Shown in pieces: positions 46,840-58,440 of a stretch of DNA of 64,000 nucleotides. Where the stretch lies: contig NC_050096.1 of assembly GCF_902167145.1 (NCBI RefSeq), positions 200,524,566-200,588,565 on the forward strand. Direction: 5' to 3'. Below the pieces are notes generated by a model. It was not told the DNA's origin and did not search any database. It was given only the letters and a program-made list of their open reading frames with translations. This stretch comes from Zea mays. Lineage: Eukaryota; Streptophyta; Magnoliopsida; Poales; Poaceae. Each line of letters begins with the position of its first letter. Within the stretch, counting starts at the first letter, position 1. Position numbers and translations under genes: made by a program.

Positions 46840-49800
46840 ATGCGCCGGTGGCTTTGCTGCAGTCATTTTGACACACCGTATCTCGAAAACGAAAATGGAT
46901 TTACGAGCAGTCCTGATAGAACAAGTGGTAATGGTATGTCTGTTGGTTATGATATATTTCTTATAGCATTATTTTATCAATGCACAGAAGATTAGAGCAC
47001 AAATCCTAGCATGTACTTTGTATTAATGAAAAACAGATGACGTAATTTTAGGATTATTTGGCCCCTGGTGGTAGATTAAACTTGTATTAGATGCACAGCA
47101 CAGAGCATAACATATGAAAACAGGTTTTGGTTTTGACAAAACTATTTTTTTGCTGGACCAAGTCCCATTTTCATTCCCTATATATAGCATGCCTGATGGA
47201 AAATTTGAAACTATTTTTTATCTTATATTTTCTCAACAGCTAAAGATATGTTAGATACATTTCAAGTTAGCTGAATGTACCGTGTTGTATCCAATATAAG
47301 TTCGGCAATGTGACGGTTTCATTAAAAAACACACCATGTTGTTGATCAAACAGCTGCACTTAAACACTGTTGTACAAATTCTAAAGTCGAAAATGGTGCT
47401 AGTTCAGGCCTGGGTCAGCAAGCTAGCTGTACATATTATTCTAGGAAGATTAATGATTCCCAGGCCTGCTACGTGTGACAGCTCAATGGGTGAGGCACGA
47501 TCCCACCTGAAATTTTCATTTCAAAAGGCGAACTGAGTACAAGCTTGCTACTACTTTGTTAGTTGCTTATCTGACCAGCATTAGTACCCACACATGATAT
47601 CGATCAATACATCCTTATATCAAGAGATAACCAAGTAGAATTGACTGGAATAGTATTTAACAGTTAGATTGAACTTTTGTTCTTGTCGTTCGAATGACTT
47701 AATAGTCTGAGAAATAAAGACAGAGAAAAATGTAAATCTAGCTATAATCTTCTCAATGCAAAGCCAGGTAAATTTGAGCTTACGCAAGGCATTTAAGGTA
47801 GCATGTTTGTTGTTTGGTACAGATGAGGACACAGATTAGTTAGAATGTCATGCTGATTGAACTTTTAGGTGGTTCAGTTACCTCGTAATTAGGTGCTTCT
47901 TACTTTAGATGGGTTTACATGGCATGCCTACAATTGTTCTGCGCCTTTTCTCTCTGCATTCCATGCTTCTGCTGCTGAGATCATAAGCATATTGCCATAT
48001 TCAACATATGCCTTTCAGGAAACGGTTTAAATGCAAACAGTGATCCTGCAAAACCGCCTTCTATTGAAGTACCTGCATTGTCATTAGATGAATTGAGGGA
48101 AAAGACGGATGATTTTGGGTCCAAGGCTTTGGTTGGTGAGGGGTCATATGGAAGAGTATATTATGCTGTTCTGGAAAACGAACAACATGTGGCTGTCAAG
48201 AAGCTTGATACTTCAGCAGATCCTGAGCCTGATAATGAATTTCTAGCACAGGTATGGTTTGTGGTTTGCCCAGACCCTGATACCCAATACTTAATTGTAT
48301 TATACTCTACAACTCTTATTAACTACAATAAAATTGTTTTTGCAAAATTATCAATTCTCTGATAATGTTTTGTATATTGTTTATGCTAATATTGAACAAT
48401 TTCCCTTTTCCCATTTCCTATTTTGGATATAGGTGTCCGTTGTTTCAAGATTGAAGCATGAAAACTTTGTGGACATGCTTGGTTATTGTATCCAAGGAGA
48501 TCAACGTCTACTGGCTTACGAATTCGCTACGATGGGCTCTCTACATGATATTTTGCACGGTATGCATCTAGCCACTTAGCTAATATGCAGCATTTGGAGA
48601 TAAAACAAAAATAACCATGAATGAAAACACGAAGTTGTTTTTAACTTGTTTTTTTTTCTTTCAACAGGAAGAAAAGGTGTTGCAGGTGCACAACCTGGAC
48701 CTGCTCTTGATTGGATGCAAAGAGTCAAAATTGCTGTTGATGCTGCAAAAGGTCTTGAATATCTTCATGAGAAGGTTCAACCTTCCATAGTCCATCGAGA
48801 TATACGGTCCAGCAATGTTCTTTTATTTGAGGATTACAAGGCCAAAATTGCAGACTTCAATCTTTCAAGCCAATCTCCAGATATGGCTGCTCGTCTACAT
48901 TCTACTCGTGTCCTTGGAACCTTCGGATATCATGCTCCAGAGTAATTATTTGACATACATATGCAATTCGCTCATACTTTGCATAATGTATCTAGGATTA
49001 TGCCCCCACATAATTATCATTTATTTAACTTTATCCTCATTACAATGAAACATGCTAATAATCTTTTCACTATTTTGCACGAGATGAATGTTTTGGAACT
49101 TTATCTTTGTTCCTCATCTGATCAGTGACATAAGAGATCTATTATACATTTCAGGTATGCTATGACTGGCCAACTGACTCAAAAAAGTGATGTATATAGT
49201 TTTGGGGTTGTCCTTTTAGAGCTTCTTACTGGAAGGAAACCTGTAGATCATACAATGCCAAGGGGCCAGCAGAGTCTTGTTACTTGGGTATGAATTAAAA
49301 TTTTCATACTACCATTCTCAATGATGTTTTAAAATCAGTTTTTGCCATTTCTCCCGAACAATTACCGACAAGCTATTTATACATGCTTCTATGTTGTGTT
49401 TGTTATAATAATCCAAAAACCTACGTGAGAGTATATGCAAGTTTCGAGTTGTGCGGAAGGACCACAAACATAGCAAAAGAATACCGACGACTTTATGTGG
49501 TTATTGTTAGGGGTCTGATTTATCGTGTATGTTTCAACTTAGGCAACACCAAGGCTTGGTGAGGACAAGGTGAAACAATGTGTTGATCCAAGATTGAATG
49601 GAGAGTACCCTCCAAAGGGAGTAGCAAAGGTACATCCCGTTCTCTCGCTCTATGTGTTATTTATTTGTGAGACAAAAATCCACATTTTTCAAATCGCCTA
49701 CTGAAATCTGAAGTCATTAGTATAAACAAAATCAGCACTGGCTGCAACACATTTGTGAAATACCAAGCCATCAACAATTATTATTTCCTTTTTTTGTTGT

Positions 49801-49952
49801 TGCTGCAGCTAGCGGCAGTGGCGGCTCTCTGTGTCCAATACGAATCTGAGTTCAGACCAAGCATGAGCATTGTAGTCAAGGCGTTGTCTCCTCTTCTTGT
49901 GAATGCACCGTATCAGCCGGCTGCTGCTCCTGATGTATCTTCAGATGCCTGA
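46840..49952 (+). CDS. PTI1-like receptor-like cytoplasmic kinase, about 363 aa
   Basis: Coding exons: 46840-46933, 48019-48251, 48433-48559, 48668-48941, 49155-49287, 49543-49629 and 49809-49952, all in phase, 1092 nt. The protein starts [10 protein letters not shown], a Cys pair suited to palmitoylation and membrane attachment in this family. Kinase features: glycine loop [14 protein letters not shown] lysine, catalytic loop HRDIRSSN, metal motif ADFN in place of DFG (normal for PTI1 kinases), and [16 protein letters not shown]. Related PTI1 kinases act downstream of OXI1/AGC kinases or Pto in defence and oxidative signalling. The first coding exon has two possible donors six bases apart (46927 or 46933), so isoforms of 361 and 363 aa are possible. 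It appears intact. Confidence 0.9.
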
Positions 49953-50450
49953 CAGCATGAGCAACTGAAAACCCATGTAAAGAAACACCATTTACTGTCG
50001 GTATGCCATTTTTTCCACGAATTATTCATCTTTCGTAAAATCAGAATTGTGTGTGTGTTTATTGGAGAGGAAGGGAAGAGGAAAGAGCAACGCATTTGTT
50101 TTGAACCCATGTACTTCGTGCTTGAGAGCTGCTGCAGTTGAAATTAATTACTTAATGTACACACTTGTGCATCCGTTGCCCTTCCCCTGTTTCAGTTTCT
50201 TTTTTTTTTCTTTTGAAATGGTCATCCTTGTAATCTACCCCTGCTTTGCTGTTGGGTGGCCGCAGAACCAAACTTTTTGAATCGGAGTAATTGGGTTTGA
50301 ATTGTCCAGTCCAATGCAACACGGTTACACAAAGCTCTTAGAGAGAGAGAGAAAAAAAATCCACTTTTAATCATCCACTGCCCCTTCTATAAGCATAAGC
50401 AGTTCTGGCAACATGTTGCCATGGTGTGTCTTTGTCAGCATGGTCTATTC
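49953..50450. other. 3' UTR of the PTI1-like gene and spacer
   Basis: A T-rich 3' region is followed by an AGAGAGAGAGAG microsatellite at about 50340. No gene is recognised before the antisense PAS fragment. Confidence 0.55.
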
Positions 50451-51022
50451 TCTACCATCCTCTGCAAATGGCAACACTGTCGTCGGCGTGGACGATCAGC
50501 CTCGTGATGTCCTGCCCGACGGCTTCAGCCGACGTGTAGCGGTTCAGACGCTCGGCGTTCCGCGGGTTCCTGGATGGATCATGCATGGTTCATGGATGGT
50601 ACCCGTCGAGGAAAAGCAACCATGCAGATCGGTTTGTATCAAATTTCATGCAGGATGGAAGAATCCCACTGCACGTCATTGTTTGTTTAGTTTGGAATTG
50701 GAGCAATGCAGCAGGTTGAGAAGTTACTGAGAGTGCACACAGGAACGAAGGAAGAAGCAGGACGCCGGTAGGAGAAAGAAAGGAAAAAGTTACCAGTAGA
50801 GGACCTTCCCGTGGAGGTCGAGGACGTGAGCGACCTGCCCCAGCGACTGGATGGCGAGGACTCGGTGGCGGCGTCGGCGGGCTGCGACGACGAGGAGGAG
50901 CCGCCGCGGCGGTCCCGGTCCGGACGCCGCTGGAGCTTGGACACCTGTCGCTTGAGCTCGGCCTGGCCCTCCTCCAGCGCCCGTATCTTCTTCAACAGGT
51001 CACGCTCGTCCTCCGCGTCCAT
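50451..51022 (-). pseudogene. N-terminal fragment of a PAS-domain Raf-like protein kinase
   Basis: On the - strand, ATG at 51022 begins MDAEDERDLLKKIRALEEGQ, a short coiled coil typical at the start of plant PAS-domain Raf-like kinases. The PAS domain follows as HVLDLHGKVLYW, joined through donor GTAACT to an exon starting at 50569 with NAERLNRYTSAEAVGQDITR. The N-terminal part and the PAS part are in different phases within the first exon (phase change at about 50860-50890), so a frameshift is likely. Kinase-domain exons are absent: the PTI1-like gene lies where they would be. It is most likely a truncated relic, although a distant exon annotation problem cannot be excluded. Confidence 0.65.
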
Positions 51023-51468
51023 CGCCGGCGGCCGGCGAACGTACGACGGCGCCGATCGATCGATCACTCACGGACGGTGATGGATGGATCGGAGAAGTGG
51101 CATGCAGCAGATATAGCACAGCAGCGGCAAGATAGAAGCTACTCAAACTAGGGTGCCCAAACGAAGAAAACAGCTGGGACAGAGAAGACAGTCAACCGAC
51201 CTTCCTAGCTGATTCTTCTAGCCAAAAGGCCAAAAGCTTGGCTCCGGCCGCCGGGCTCGAACAGACAGTGCTTGGCTGCTTGCCGCCTTGGATATCCTTC
51301 CATGCAGTGAACCAACCAAGATAGCTGGCGTAGTCCTCGTTTTGGGGATCGAGCCCGAACCCTTGTTTGAGTTGCTATACCCATATTCAAACTATATTAG
51401 GAGGATATTATAGTCTACAGTGCAGAAATGCACAACAATGTTTTAGTCTACAGTGCAAAAATACAGAA
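51023..51468. other. Spacer between PAS fragment and Gypsy element
   Basis: Contains the presumed former upstream region of the PAS fragment (GATCGATCGATC near 51053) and a B-box-like GATCGAGCCCGAACCC at about 51347. Nothing else is recognised. Confidence 0.45.
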
Positions 51469-51473
51469 CAATG

Positions 51474-52189
51474 TGTTGACGCCTTTTTGGAGGCGCCAAT
51501 TATTCAAGAGAACCAGCGGCGGTGCTCTCTGCACAGGGGCGGACGGTCCGCGCGCGGGGGCCGGACGGTCCGCGGCCTGGTGCGAGGCGGCGGTGCTTTC
51601 TGGTCAGGCGCGGACGGTCCGCGGCACAGGGCCGGACGGTCCGCGACCTGGTGCAGGAGCCCGAGTTCCCTGCCTGACGGCCGGACGGTCCGCGCCCTAG
51701 GGCCGGACGGTCCGCGCGTGCGCAGGGGCGGCGGAAGACCGCCGACGGCGCCTGGATCTCGCTCCCGGGAGGGACCCCGTCGGGGAGGAGAGATCCTAGG
51801 TGGTGTCTAGGCTCGGGCCGGCCGACCTAGACTCCTCTAATCGACGTAGAGTCGAAGAGAGACGAAGAATTGAGGATTGGAAGGCTAAACCTAAACTAGA
51901 CTAGAACTACTCCTAGGATAAAATGTGAAATAGAAGTTGTATTGATTCGATTGTTGATTACAAATCGGCCGTATACCTCTCTATTTATAGAGGAGGGGGG
52001 CTGGACCCTTTACAAACTAATTTCCGAGCTTATCCCGCGATTTTAGCTAACAACCGTAGCACAAAACTCGGAACCCTAATCTGCTCTGCGCCCGCGCGGA
52101 CCGTCCGGCCCACAGGCGCGGACCGTCCGGACCGCGGACCGTTCGGCCTCAGGGCCGGACCGTCCGCGCGCTCAATTTGGTGCTCAACA
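51474..52189 (-). repeat. Gypsy-type 3' LTR (left copy)
   Basis: 716 bp. On the + strand it begins TGTTGACGCC and ends GGTGCTCAACA. It contains many GGCCGGACGGTCCGCG-type palindromes at both sides (about 51540-51720 and 52090-52170). The TATA box is CTATTTATA on the + strand (51981-51989), read TATAAATAG on the - strand. Confidence 0.9.
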
Positions 52190-52215
52190 TATGCCCCCCT
52201 GCCTTTTGGTGGAGC
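52190..52215 (-). promoter_or_regulatory. Gypsy-type polypurine tract
   Basis: On the - strand CCAAAAGGCAGGGGGGCATA directly precedes the left LTR, as expected for priming of plus-strand synthesis. Confidence 0.7.
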
Positions 52216-52400
52216 TGAGCGAACCAAAAGCAATTAACTCGATGTTATCACATCGGTTTTCTTAGGCATCTTGCCACTTACTAGGATGGTACGCAGTCGT
52301 CTTGGTCTCGGACGTGACCCCTTTATCTTTGATCGAACTGTCAGTCCCAACACCGTCGAGTGAGCATACTGATCCTGACCAATCTGTCACCTAGCTTTTC

Positions 52401-55400
52401 CTAATTTTCCAAGTGTTCTGGCGTAGCTTCATAGTCGACCAGGTCTTCTCTTTGCAGGTCATCTTCCTCCATGGGTGTCGGTACATCGTTGGAGGTGTCT
52501 TGGTGTAGTGCGGATGGTCCGGCCTCAGGGGTCGGACGGTCCGCGCCCTGTACGGTTGGTCCGGTCTTTATAGCCGGACTGTCTGCCATACCTGCAAAGA
52601 GCTGCACAGTTGTTGTTTTATTTTCTGTCTTTATGGCCGTTTGATTTTCCTCAACGGCCTTTGGTCTCCATCTCTTTTGTGGTGGCGGATACTGCGGATG
52701 CGTGTCATTGAATATTTTTTCCGCCTCCTTCTCCTGATTCTCCTTTGTCCTAAGGCGCTGTAATTTTCGCTTTTGCGATCGTGTCAATCCCGATGGACAC
52801 CATCGGGGCATGGAGTATTTTGGATCGACTATTTTATTGACAGTCGTACTTTCTTTTTTGTTTGTGTTGGCCGATTCACCAAAAATCATCGGCCCTTCGT
52901 TATTTTGCTGTACGACGACATCTGTCGCTCCTATTTTAATGACCTCTCCCTTTTTCGTACTGTTGGAGGTTATAGCTGTATGTCCCCCTGCCGGATTAGT
53001 CAGCCTTTGGGGCTGAGTTGTTCGGCAATCTTGCTGGGCCTGTGCTCGTGGACCAGATTGAGGGGCTCTCAATCGGTCTTGTACTGGAGGTGTCAACCTA
53101 TTGAATACAGATGTTTGGGGTGCCCCCCAAGCGGGGTACTGTGGCATCCCAAATGGGTATGGTGGCATTGCCCCACATTTGATTTGGGACATATGATGGA
53201 GGTATGTATGTGTATGGATATAGCATAGGTGGATATGGTGGTGGAGGTGTCCATGCAGGTACGTTAGGTCTTAATTGAACATTATGACCTTCCGTCCTTT
53301 CCGATTGGTGTGGTGGTCCAATCGGCCTAACCTGCCGTCGCACCTGGGTGGGTAAGCGAGGTCCCTTTGGTGGCCGGTCGCTGGAGCCAACCTTCTTTTT
53401 CACATATTTAGACAATAATTGATCAAAGGTCGGGCTAGATTTTACCAACCGACCAGTTGCCTTGAACGTGTTAGTTTTCCACGTACCTATTTCTGGTCGT
53501 CGTGGTTTGAAGGTACGTGGTTGCCGCGGCTCTTTGACGTTGCCGGACCGTCCGTCGGAACGCTTCGGACCGTCCGGTGATGTTACGGACCGTCCGCGCC
53601 TAGACACCGGACCGTCTGCGATGCGTAGTATGGGTTCTCGCGCATATCCCCTTGTCTGTGCTTGCCCCCCAGCGCTGGAGTTTGTGATGGTTACCTTCAG
53701 TGTCTCCCCTCCATCAGGAGTCTTCTCGGCCATCACTTTCCTGCAAGAAATTTTGTTGTTTCCATCGGCCTCCCGTGCGTTGCCGATGATGACTTCTTTG
53801 TCTTTGCCCTTATCGGCTGTGTTGGGCCGAATTAGGACCTTTTTGCCATTAAAGTCAATCACATTCATTGGGAAGGGCTCCGTGTCCTCCTGAAATTTCA
53901 ATCGTCCCTCATTAATGGCCGATTGAATTTGTCGTCGGAACACATTACAATCATTAGTGGCATGGGAAAATGAGTTGTGCCACTTGCAGTATGCGCGACG
54001 CTTTAGTTCGTCGGCAGGTGGAACGATATAATCAATTTTAATGTTACCATTTTTTAGTAATTCATCGAATATCTTATCATATTTGCCGACATTAAATGTA
54101 AACTTAACCTCCTCTTGTCGTTCCTTTTGAACTGACTGCAAGGAGTAGCAAGCCGAAGATTTGGCCTGCTCGGGCCAAACTATTTCGGCAGTGTAAACTT
54201 TCTTTGGTTCATCGTCCGAACTACTTTGATTGTGTTCTACTATAGGGACATTATGATGAACCATTCTGACTAGTTCTTTGCTTCGGCTTTCACAAGCCGA
54301 AGCTCTCTGATGTAATTGTGCTAAAGTAAAGATCTGGATGCCTTCTAATCTCTCTTTTAAATAATAGCGCAATCCATCAAAGGCTATTCCCGCCAGTTGT
54401 TTATCTGTTAAATGAATTTGAAAGCATCAGTTTCTCGTATCCTGGAATCTCCGGATATAATCACTAACCGATTCATCCTTTTCTTGTCGTAGGGTCACTA
54501 AGTCTACTAAATCTAGCTCATAATCACCAGAGAAGAAGTGTTCATGAAATTTTTGCTCTAAGTCTCCCCATGACAAAATGGAATTAGGAGGGAGCGTGGC
54601 ATACCATGTGAATGCAGTCCCTGTTAAGGATAATGAAAATAAACGCACACAGAATGCTTCGGTGTCGGCCAATTCTCCTAATTGTGCTAGGAACTGGCCT
54701 ATGTGCTCACGCGTGCTCTTTCCTTGGTCACCCGAAAACTTTGCAAACTCGGGTATCCTAGTTCCCTGTGGGTATGGGTGGTGATCAAATCGGCTGTCAT
54801 AAGGCTTCCGATATGATTGCCCCCCAGGGATCATGCTTACTCCGAGCTTATCTCGGAACGCCCCAGCTATTTCTTCCCTCACTATACCAATGGCAGCCGG
54901 TGCAAGACCACCGGCTCTCTGGTCAAACATAGGTGGGGTTGGTTTCATGTTAGTATGTTGTCGTTCCCCCCATTGGTTTGAGCTACGTGGTGCATTTCCA
55001 TTTGCGCTATATGGCTCATATGTTTGATCGTTTCTTTCCGGCCTTCTAGGTGGGGCCGGGAAGCTTTCCTGGGCTCTGGATCCTGAATTAATGGGCTGGT
55101 GCATTGCATAATGTGATGGGAAGTGTTGTTGGGACGGGCGAGGATTCAGGTAATAATCCCCCTCAAAAGACTCATGCGCGGACTGTCCGGATACGTACCC
55201 GAACCGTCCGTGATTATATGCGGACCGTCCGTCGTTGTATGCGGACCGTCCGACTGGATAGTTTAAATTCGGTGCCCTATGTGGTGGCTCGGGTGCGTGT
55301 CTAGGTAACTCATTAAAAATGTGCCCGACTGTGGCTGACCCGGACGGTCCGCGCTCGCGAGCGGACGGTCCGGACATGTGTAGATCGGCTGGTTTACTGC

Positions 55401-55893
55401 CGATTTGCGTTTGCTCAGGGTACGTGTCCATCGGCATCCCATAAGGGGGTTGTGACTGGTTGTGACAACCTTTAACCGATGTATTACGTGTATTATCTCC
55501 TAATTCAACCTCGTGTGAAGGAAAATTTGCTATACTAGATTTATCAAATGCACGTACTAGTCTCCTACAATCGTTTTGCATAACCCCTATGATATTTTGC
55601 ATCTGTTCTCGCTGTTCGTCTATGTAAGCTTTAAGAGATTGGAGTTCGTTGGTGCTACTTACATTTGGGGTAATCGTAGTAGGTCGGAGCGAAGCCAGAT
55701 CTGTCGCCCGTTGCCGAACGACTTTGTTGTTCCTGTCCACTTTGAAGTCAGCCAGGAACTTCGCCTTTGCTTCTTGGACCAGCTGCTCCTGGCGCTCCTC
55801 GAACAGAAGCTGTTCTTCAGCCGGCAAGGCTTCCCATGTCGGTGTGATGATATTGCTGGTGGAAACCTCAGAGCTATCTTTTGAACCGGCCAT
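52401..55893 (-). pseudogene. Gag-like protein of the Gypsy element, interrupted
   Basis: ATG at 55893 (MAGSKDSSEV) is the first ATG after the primer site. The first open stretch runs to TGA at 54427 and holds the retrotransposon gag domain (FTWYATLPPNSILSWGDLEQ). The frame continues in the same phase after that stop to about 53170, with a CKWHNSFSHATNDC motif, and then shifts phase into the last piece (to 52401, ending EATPEHLEN). One stop and one frameshift therefore break the gene. The stop is where a C to T change at a CGA codon would create TGA. Several coding segments consist of the same CGGAC/GTCCG motif as the LTRs and give DGP, GRS and DGRS peptide repeats. No pol domain follows. Confidence 0.82.
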
Positions 55894-55925
55894 TGAGGGC
55901 CGATTTGATAGGTCTATATGTGTTG

Positions 55926-55943
55926 TCCCCAGCGGAGTCGCCA
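55926..55943 (-). promoter_or_regulatory. Gypsy-type primer binding site
   Basis: On the - strand TGGCGACTCCGCTGGGGA lies 7 bases after the end of the 5' (right) LTR. TGGCGxCTCC-type sites are common in plant Gypsy elements; I do not assign the tRNA. Confidence 0.65.
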
Positions 55944-55950
55944 AAAAGTA

Positions 55951-56666
55951 TTTTGACGCCTTTTTGGAGGCGCCAATTATTCAAGAGAACCAGCGGCGGT
56001 GCTCTCTGCACAGGGGCGGACGGTCCGCGCGCGGGGGCCGGACGGTCCGCGGCCTGGTGCGAGGCGGCGGTGCTTTCTGGTCAGGCGCGGACGGTCCGCG
56101 GCACAGGGCCGGACGGTCCGCGACCTGGTGCAGGAGCCCGAGTTCCCTGCCTGACGGCCGGACGGTCCGCGCCCTAGGGCCGGACGGTCCGCGCGTGCGC
56201 AGGGGCGGCGGAAGACCGCCGACGGCGCCTGGATCTCGCTCCCGGGAGGGACCCCGTCGGGGAGGAGAGATCCTAGGTGGTGTCTAGGCTCGGGCCGGCC
56301 GACCTAGACTCCTCTAATCGACGTAGAGTCGAAGAGAGACGAAGAATTGAGGATTGGAAGGCTAAACCTAAACTAGACTAGAACTACTCCTAGGATAAAA
56401 TGTGAAATAGAAGTTGTATTGATTCGATTGTTGATTACAAATCGGCCGTATACCTCTCTATTTATAGAGGAGGGGGGCTGGACCCTTTACAAACTAATTT
56501 CCGAGCTTATCCCGCGATTTTAGCTAACAACCGTAGCACAAAACTTGGAACCCTAATCTGCTCTGCGCCCGCGCGGACCGTCCGGCCCACAGGCGCGGAC
56601 CGTCCGGACCGCGGACCGTCCGGCCTCAGGGCCGGACCGTCCGCGCGCTCAATTTGGTGCTCAACA
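55951..56666 (-). repeat. Gypsy-type 5' LTR (right copy)
   Basis: 716 bp, same as the left copy except three substitutions. One changes its inner terminus, so on the + strand it begins TTTTGACGCC rather than TGTTGACGCC. TATA box at 56458-56466 (read on the - strand). Confidence 0.9.
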
Positions 56667-56797
56667 CAATGTTTTTAGGTAAACTTTGTATAGACTGTTG
56701 CAGATGGTCTTATATCAACAGTCTTAACCTCAACTTGGGTGATAGGTCATTGCATTATGTGGTATTATTATCTAGCAGATGTGATATACCCTACGAG

Positions 56798-56930
56798 GGC
56801 TTGTTCGGTTATTTTCAATCCATATGGATTGGAGGGGATTGATATAGATTAAGAGAGATTTTGACTTACTAGTGATTGAAACCCCTCAATCCCGCTCAAT
56901 CCATATGGATTGGGGTAGAACCGAACAAGC
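56798..56930. mobile_element. Short inverted-repeat MITE
   Basis: The ends GGCTTGTTCGGTT and AACCGAACAAGC are inverted repeats, and CAATCCATATGGATTGG occurs near both ends. The target duplication is not clear. Confidence 0.6.
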
Positions 56931-57182
56931 TTTGAAGGGATATTAAAACCCACAAAGGGAACAAGAAAGTTCATTCCACAATAGCTTTAAGAAGTTGGAA
57001 TAAAGGATGTAGAGGGAGCTATGGTGAGGGCTCTAGCTCAATTTCAAAACAAAAGATCATTTAGTACATAGCGACAATCTTTGTGATCATATACAACATG
57101 GTCATTGAGAACAATGTTGAAGACGGTGGGCATTACCGCATTACTAGGACGGGTTGATGTGGCGAAGAAGTGTGTTGTCTTA

Positions 57183-57582
57183 GACCCTGTTTGTTTTGGA
57201 TTATAATATCTTCAAATTATATAATCCAGCGTAAATAATCTAACCGTTAAACAAACACCTAGATTATAGATTCAAATTATATAATATAAAGTCTAGATTA
57301 TGATAGTCTCATAATCTTATCAAGAGTTATTTGAGATTATTTTGGCAAAAGACCCACTACCCATGGTTATGTAAATAAAAATTACAATATATGTCATCAT
57401 TCTTTTCTCACCTCAAATAAACAAACAAATGCGATGTTGTCTTTATGAATAATCTACATTTGTATAATCTAGAATAACAAACAACTACATGTAGATTATA
57501 AACTGTCTAGATTATAATCTGGATTATATAATTTAGATTATAATCCAGATTATATAATCTATAATCTGAAACAAACAGGCCC
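57183..57582. mobile_element. Tourist-like MITE, 400 bp, rich in ATTATATAATCC
   Basis: The terminal repeats are GACCCTGTTTGTTTTGGATT and CTGAAACAAACAGGCCC, flanked by TTA (57180-57182 and 57583-57585). Repeated ATTATATAATCCAG-type palindromes fill both arms. A partial copy of the same family is at about 62979-63095. Confidence 0.75.
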
Positions 57583-57585
57583 TTA

Positions 57586-58440
57586 GTTTCTCAAGATTCA
57601 CGTGAAGGCTAAAAAACAATATTACACAAGATCTTTGGTCCATTACTCTATTCATAGCTTTAACTATAGTATTATTGATGTAATGAACTTTATTTTCAAG
57701 CTTAGGTTGTGATGGAACTATGCAGTAAGATGATACTTCGTTTGATTTTTTTGGATCCAAATTCTGATTTTTTTTGAACTTGTTTCTGAATTTTTTTCCC
57801 AAAACTTGGGATATTTTTATTTAAATTTAAGATGTGCCAAATAGACAAAGTATATATACAAAATGAATGAAAAAAAGAAACATGGCCTCTAACTTTTATA
57901 TAAAAATACTTCTAATATTGGGAAATGATGTTCGAATAAGGACGTATTTAGGGATGCAAGTTCAAAGTAATTTGGATCAGGCCAACCTCAAAAAGTTAAT
58001 CAAATGAACTAGAAAGATATTTCTGTAGTTTGAGGAGAGTGGAAAATGGTCTAAACTGAAATTTAACCGTAACTAGTTAGCTGACAAAAAAACAATCATT
58101 GAATACCGACTTCCATCAATAGACGTATCCCACATATTTCCTAGCTCTAAAGTGTAAACAGGGGGGTCCATGTTTCGGAGAGTCCTTTGCAATAGTTTCA
58201 TCTGCCACACCAGTACACCACAATTTGATGAATGTTGTTCAAAAAGAAAATTAAGCCCCGTAAAACCAATCCAATCGGGTGGCAGTTTTTAAGGAAACCA
58301 GGGACCGCAGCAGCAAGCCGCCCCAGCCGACGAGGCGAGGAGCGTGCAATTCCGTAGCTGCAACGAACTCCCTCGACCGTATCGCCCGCTGCTCCTCTAT
58401 CCCTTTCCTGCTGCTGCTACTACCTTAAGCTATCACTATC
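57586..58440. other. Upstream region of the biotin synthase gene
   Basis: AT-rich, with no other gene. The last 150 bases are GC-rich and probably the 5' leader. No clear TATA box is identified. Confidence 0.5.

Larger units (their letters stand above)
51474..56666 (-). mobile_element. Non-autonomous Ty3/gypsy-type LTR retrotransposon, 5.2 kb, gag only
   Basis: The LTRs are 51474-52189 and 55951-56666, both 716 bp, with TGTTGA...TCAACA ends and an exact 5-bp target duplication CAATG (51469-51473 and 56667-56671). I found three differences between the LTRs, about 0.4 percent, so the insertion is recent. The primer site at the right LTR and the polypurine tract at the left LTR show the element runs on the - strand. 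The interior codes only for a gag-like protein in three broken pieces, with no protease, RT or integrase, so it must borrow these from an autonomous relative. The family was not named with confidence. Confidence 0.9.

Noticed and set aside
48840..48870. DFN instead of DFG as a sign of a dead kinase
   Set aside because: PTI1-family kinases normally have DFN; the Lys and HRD motifs are present.
48815..49048. Alternative frame over the PTI1 kinase exon
   Set aside because: Shadow of the kinase frame; no kinase motifs.
51367..51810. 147-codon and 90-codon frames in the Gypsy LTR
   Set aside because: Arg/Gly-rich translations of GGACGGTCCGCG repeats; duplicated at 55649-56287 only because the LTR is repeated.
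55894..55944. Earlier start for the Gypsy gag frame
   Set aside because: It would begin at TTG within the primer site region; the first ATG is at 55893.
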